Below are positions 61,553-64,000 of a stretch of 64,000 bases of DNA, piece by piece. The stretch is from assembly GCF_016865255.1 (NCBI RefSeq), contig NZ_CP033381.1, positions 2,046,001 to 2,110,000 on the forward strand, read 5' to 3'. Within the stretch, counting starts at the first letter, position 1. Each line of letters starts with the position of its first letter. The DNA comes from Methylomonas sp. LW13. GTDB taxonomy: Bacteria > Pseudomonadota > Gammaproteobacteria > Methylococcales > Methylomonadaceae. A program made the position numbers and the translations under genes. The notes below the pieces were generated by a model. The model was not told where the DNA came from and ran no database searches. It saw nothing but the letters and a program-made list of their open reading frames with translations.

Positions 61553-61921
61553 TACCGGGCCTATCGCCATTTCGGACGGTCGCATTTGAATCAGGTTGGC
61601 AGTGCAAATGGCAGCCTTTAGGCATTGCCGGGTGTAAGCGTCACAGCCAATTATTAAACACCACCTCGGGAGAGATTGCCCGAGTCCGGAGGCACCGGAT
61701 GGCGACGGCGTTTTACCGCTCGGCAATCTGGATTTCGCTAGTCGTAAGTGCTCGAAGTGCAGCCCTGGCGGAATGGCGGCCTATTTTCCGGCCCGTAATC
61801 CCGTTCGCCTCAATGCCCTTGAGGATACTGAGCAAGGCCGAAGGACGAATGCTTATGCCCAAGGACGTAAGAGCCGCTCATGCTTCGAAAAGCGCAACAC
61901 AACCAAAACCGACAACAAACG
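61553..61921. other. Unassigned stretch with several small hairpins
   Basis: No known gene is recognised here. It contains short perfect hairpins such as CGGG/CCCG, CCGG/CCGG and CCTCAA/TTGAGG, and a frame open for about 90 codons without a usual start (encoding segments like CSKCSPGGMAAYFPARNP). It could be a structured leader RNA for the PglL gene or the remnant of a gene. Confidence 0.35.
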
Positions 61922-63664
61922 ATGAAATCGCTCGACTTCTCCAAATTTCCACCGCTCAGCCTGTTGCTATTGGGCTTGTTGCCGCTTTTGCCTTGGCTGG
62001 CGCCCTGGCATTTGCAGCCGGTAATCACCTTTCATCTGGAATGGCTGGCGCTAGCCGGCGGCTTGCTGGCTTGTGCGGCGGCATTGCCAAGCTTGTGGCG
62101 TAGCGAGCATTTGCAGCTACCGCGCACGCTGTGGTTGCCTTTAACGCTGGCTGCCTATCTGGCCTTACAAAGCAAACTGTTGCCGCAAGTTGTTGCCCCC
62201 CATGCCTATATGGGGATGGCTTACTTGGTTTGGGCTGCGCTGATGATGGTTTTGATGGCCTATTTACGGCAACAGTTTGGTGGCGAACGGGTCGGCGGCT
62301 GGCTGGCCGGCGGTTTGGTAACAGCGGCCGCTCTGGTGGCCTGGCGTGAGCTATGCGGGCGGCTATCCGGGGAAATCGGCGACTGGGGCGGCGTAGGCCA
62401 AGCCAACAACTACGGCGATTTCTTGGCCTTGGGCAGTGTGTCTTTACTGTACTGGCATGCGCTTGGTCGGCTACCTCGGTGGGTATTTGCTTTCTGCGGG
62501 TTTAGCCTGATGCTGGGCTTGAGCCTGACGCCTTCTCGCAGCGTTTTATTGTATTGGCTAGCCATCTTTGTCATCGCGTGGCGCTACCGTTCCGCCTGGT
62601 TGAAACCCATTAGTTTAGGCCTTTTCGGCTATCTGGCCTTGCAGGGTTTGTGGTCGCTGGGGGTGTTGCCAGATGCGCAACTCAGCTCGGCGGAACGCAT
62701 GCTGCAACCAACCAGCGGCGCGTCGCCGCGCTGGCATATCTGGCAAGTGGCCTGGCACTTGTTTTTGCAGCAGCCCTTGCTGGGTCAGGGTTTCGGGCAA
62801 TTCGACACCGCCTACTTTCAAGCTGGCCACTATATTCCGGCACTGCCTACCTATATCGAACACGCGCACAACCTGATTTTGCACTTGCTGGCCGAACTGG
62901 GTTTGTTACCGGTGTTGCTGCTGCTGTTGGCTATCAGCCGCTGGATTCGTCCGGTGTTGGCCGTGGGCGAGGGAACAACGCAGCAAGCGTTTAAGACTTG
63001 GCTGATGTTGTTGGCGGCAATTTTGGGCATTCACAGCATGTTGGAATACCCGCTGTGGTATGCGCCGTTTTTAGGGGTTGCCGCGATGGTACTGGGCTTG
63101 GGTGATGAGTTGAGCCGGCCGATAGCCTGGAAAAAAACCGGCACGGTTATCGCCGGCTTCTGCATTGCTGCCGCCGCGTCCGTGGCGGTTGTACATGAAG
63201 CTCATTATCTGCGCATGGAATTGGCCTTGTTAGCGACGGTGGCGCAACCCTCTCAGCAACGCTCCGATCATCTGGTGGATGTTTGTCAAAAAGCGGTGAC
63301 GCAAGCGCCGCTGCTCGAACCTTATGTGCCGATGATTTTTACCTTTACCGGCCAACCCGATGATTTGGCGATGCGGCCGCAACTGACTGTATTGGCGGAT
63401 GTTGCCGTGCGTTTTGTGCCGGCCAACAATTTAGTGTACCGGCTGGCGCTGATGCAAGCCCTGAACGGCGATCAGCAAGCATCCAAAAACACGCTGAGCC
63501 GGGCCTTGGCCGCTTATCCGAATGATGCCTCAAAGTTTATTGTCGACCTTTTCCATCTTAAAGGCCCGGACAGTGCCAAGGTTAATTTCATGTTGCCGAT
63601 GCTGGCCTCCACGCTGGGTGCAAAAGTGGTCACCAGCAGCGGCGCGCCTGCCAAGCAACTTTAA
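61922..63664 (+). CDS. pglL: PglL-type protein O-oligosaccharyltransferase
   Basis: The 580-residue membrane protein has about twelve helices and the Wzy/WaaL/PglL-type motifs: a large periplasmic loop with IEHAHNLILHLLAELG and GIHSMLEYPLWYAPFL, both close to the PglL consensus. The PglL group transfers a lipid-linked glycan to serines of pilins and other exported proteins. The last 140 residues lack membrane helices. The gene lies between two prepilin genes, which supports pilin glycosylation. The start at 61922 (MKSLDFSKFPPLS) was chosen; the longer reading from 61880 adds 14 residues. Confidence 0.87.
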   Translation: MKSLDFSKFPPLSLLLLGLLPLLPWLAPWHLQPVITFHLEWLALAGGLLACAAALPSLWRSEHLQLPRTLWLPLTLAAYLALQSKLLPQVVAPHAYMGMAYLVWAALMMVLMAYLRQQFGGERVGGWLAGGLVTAAALVAWRELCGRLSGEIGDWGGVGQANNYGDFLALGSVSLLYWHALGRLPRWVFAFCGFSLMLGLSLTPSRSVLLYWLAIFVIAWRYRSAWLKPISLGLFGYLALQGLWSLGVLPDAQLSSAERMLQPTSGASPRWHIWQVAWHLFLQQPLLGQGFGQFDTAYFQAGHYIPALPTYIEHAHNLILHLLAELGLLPVLLLLLAISRWIRPVLAVGEGTTQQAFKTWLMLLAAILGIHSMLEYPLWYAPFLGVAAMVLGLGDELSRPIAWKKTGTVIAGFCIAAAASVAVVHEAHYLRMELALLATVAQPSQQRSDHLVDVCQKAVTQAPLLEPYVPMIFTFTGQPDDLAMRPQLTVLADVAVRFVPANNLVYRLALMQALNGDQQASKNTLSRALAAYPNDASKFIVDLFHLKGPDSAKVNFMLPMLASTLGAKVVTSSGAPAKQL

Positions 63665-63798
63665 CTGAGACATATTTGATTGGGTGCCGATGCCGGCGTG
63701 ACGCCAACTTAATGCCAGTGAATCGGAAACGAGGGCTGGCTAAGTTTTTAATTTTCACAAGCAAGTAAATGAGGTGTTTATTGTTTGTTTTTAGCGGG

Positions 63799-64000
63799 AT
63801 GTTACGGTCCGTCGCCTGGCGCGATGTTGCCGCCGTGCGTTCCAAAACCGTGAAAATTCGGTCGCAAGCCGGTTTTACCCTGCTGGAACTATTGGCGGTG
63901 ATTGCGCTGATGGCCGTGGTGGCTGGGATGGCGGTGCTGGCTTACGAAGGCGTGCAGGATCAAGGCCGCCAAGACGCTACCCGGTTTGAAATCGCGGAAA
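63799..64000 (+). CDS. Prepilin-like protein, 5' part cut by window end
   Basis: The visible 67 codons encode a prepilin leader ending SQAG, cut before FTLLELLAVIALMAVVAGM, followed by AYEGVQDQGRQDATRF, with Glu at position 5. It is related to the prepilin at 60534. The start is not settled: ATG 63799 gives 24 residues before the FTLLE, an in-frame ATG at 63769 makes the leader longer, and GTG 63850 makes it short. None has a clear ribosome site. The rest lies outside the window. Confidence 0.75.
   Translation, partial: MLRSVAWRDVAAVRSKTVKIRSQAGFTLLELLAVIALMAVVAGMAVLAYEGVQDQGRQDATRFEIAE

Noticed and set aside
61553..61900. Glycine or cyclic di-GMP riboswitch before the PglL gene
   Set aside because: Fragments such as GGGAGAG and GCCGAAGG recall the glycine aptamer, but order and spacing do not fit, and the cyclic di-GMP core is absent.
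61699..62103. 134-residue open frame before the PglL gene
   Set aside because: It overlaps the PglL start in another frame and shows no family pattern.
1..64000. tRNA genes, CRISPR arrays, insertion sequences, prophage
   Set aside because: No cloverleaf T-loop sequence, no regular spaced repeats, and no transposase, integrase or phage gene was seen in the translated frames.

Overview
The window reads as one contiguous stretch of a gammaproteobacterial chromosome of medium G+C, densely packed with genes on both strands. No rRNA, tRNA, CRISPR array, insertion sequence or phage gene was seen. The gene mix fits an obligate or facultative C1 user such as a methanotroph of the Methylomonas/Methylobacter type: copper resistance genes, formate-tetrahydrofolate ligase, phosphoenolpyruvate carboxylase, bacteriohemerythrin and an oxalate/formate-type transporter. 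This assignment is inferred from gene content; no marker such as pmoA or 16S is present.

Layout. 0-3.5 kb: the end of a copA-copB copper resistance pair, an A+T-rich RlmN/Cfr-like radical SAM methyltransferase, and a tyrosine-phosphatase/kinase-like gene pair. 3.6-12.3 kb: a MocR regulator, then a complete eight-gene nitrilase (Nit1C, MSMEG_0572-to-0569 type) operon on the minus strand, known in other bacteria for cyanide or nitrile nitrogen use. Its AIR-synthase-like gene carries an in-frame palindromic repeat. 12.6-25 kb: a TonB-dependent siderophore receptor with a PepSY protein, an OFA-family transporter with its tiny partner subunit, a beta-helix protein, a PilZ-tailed chemoreceptor, a CBS protein and a Cys/His-repeat lipoprotein. 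25-27.5 kb: D-aminoacyl-tRNA deacylase, a GGCT-like protein, a frameshifted greB and slyD.

27.5-33.1 kb: a type I-like export operon (small membrane protein, ABC protein, HlyD, TolC) whose ABC ATPase has lost most of its catalytic motifs. 33-41 kb: ppc, nhaR, and a GH3 beta-glucosidase with a sugar permease. 41-52.6 kb: a chemotaxis island, with cheR-cheD-cheB on one strand and receptor-cheY-STAS-cheA-receptor-cheW on the other, followed by a hemerythrin and a NIT-domain receptor. 52.7-57 kb: fhs, rpiA and ilvA. 57-64 kb: a pilus or secretion locus with a glycine-rich secretin, a Sel1 lipoprotein, a small protein, a prepilin, a PglL-type O-oligosaccharyltransferase and a second prepilin cut by the window edge. 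Several palindromic repeats lie in and around this last locus.

The most unusual items are the palindromic element read as protein inside the nitrilase-operon AIR synthase gene and a relative at the start of the Sel1 lipoprotein gene; the eight-unit Cys/His repeat lipoprotein with a perfect 16-bp palindrome upstream; the degenerate ABC exporter; a 173-bp foldback upstream of the secretin; and a cheR gene whose natural N-terminus seems to begin at a non-AUG codon.
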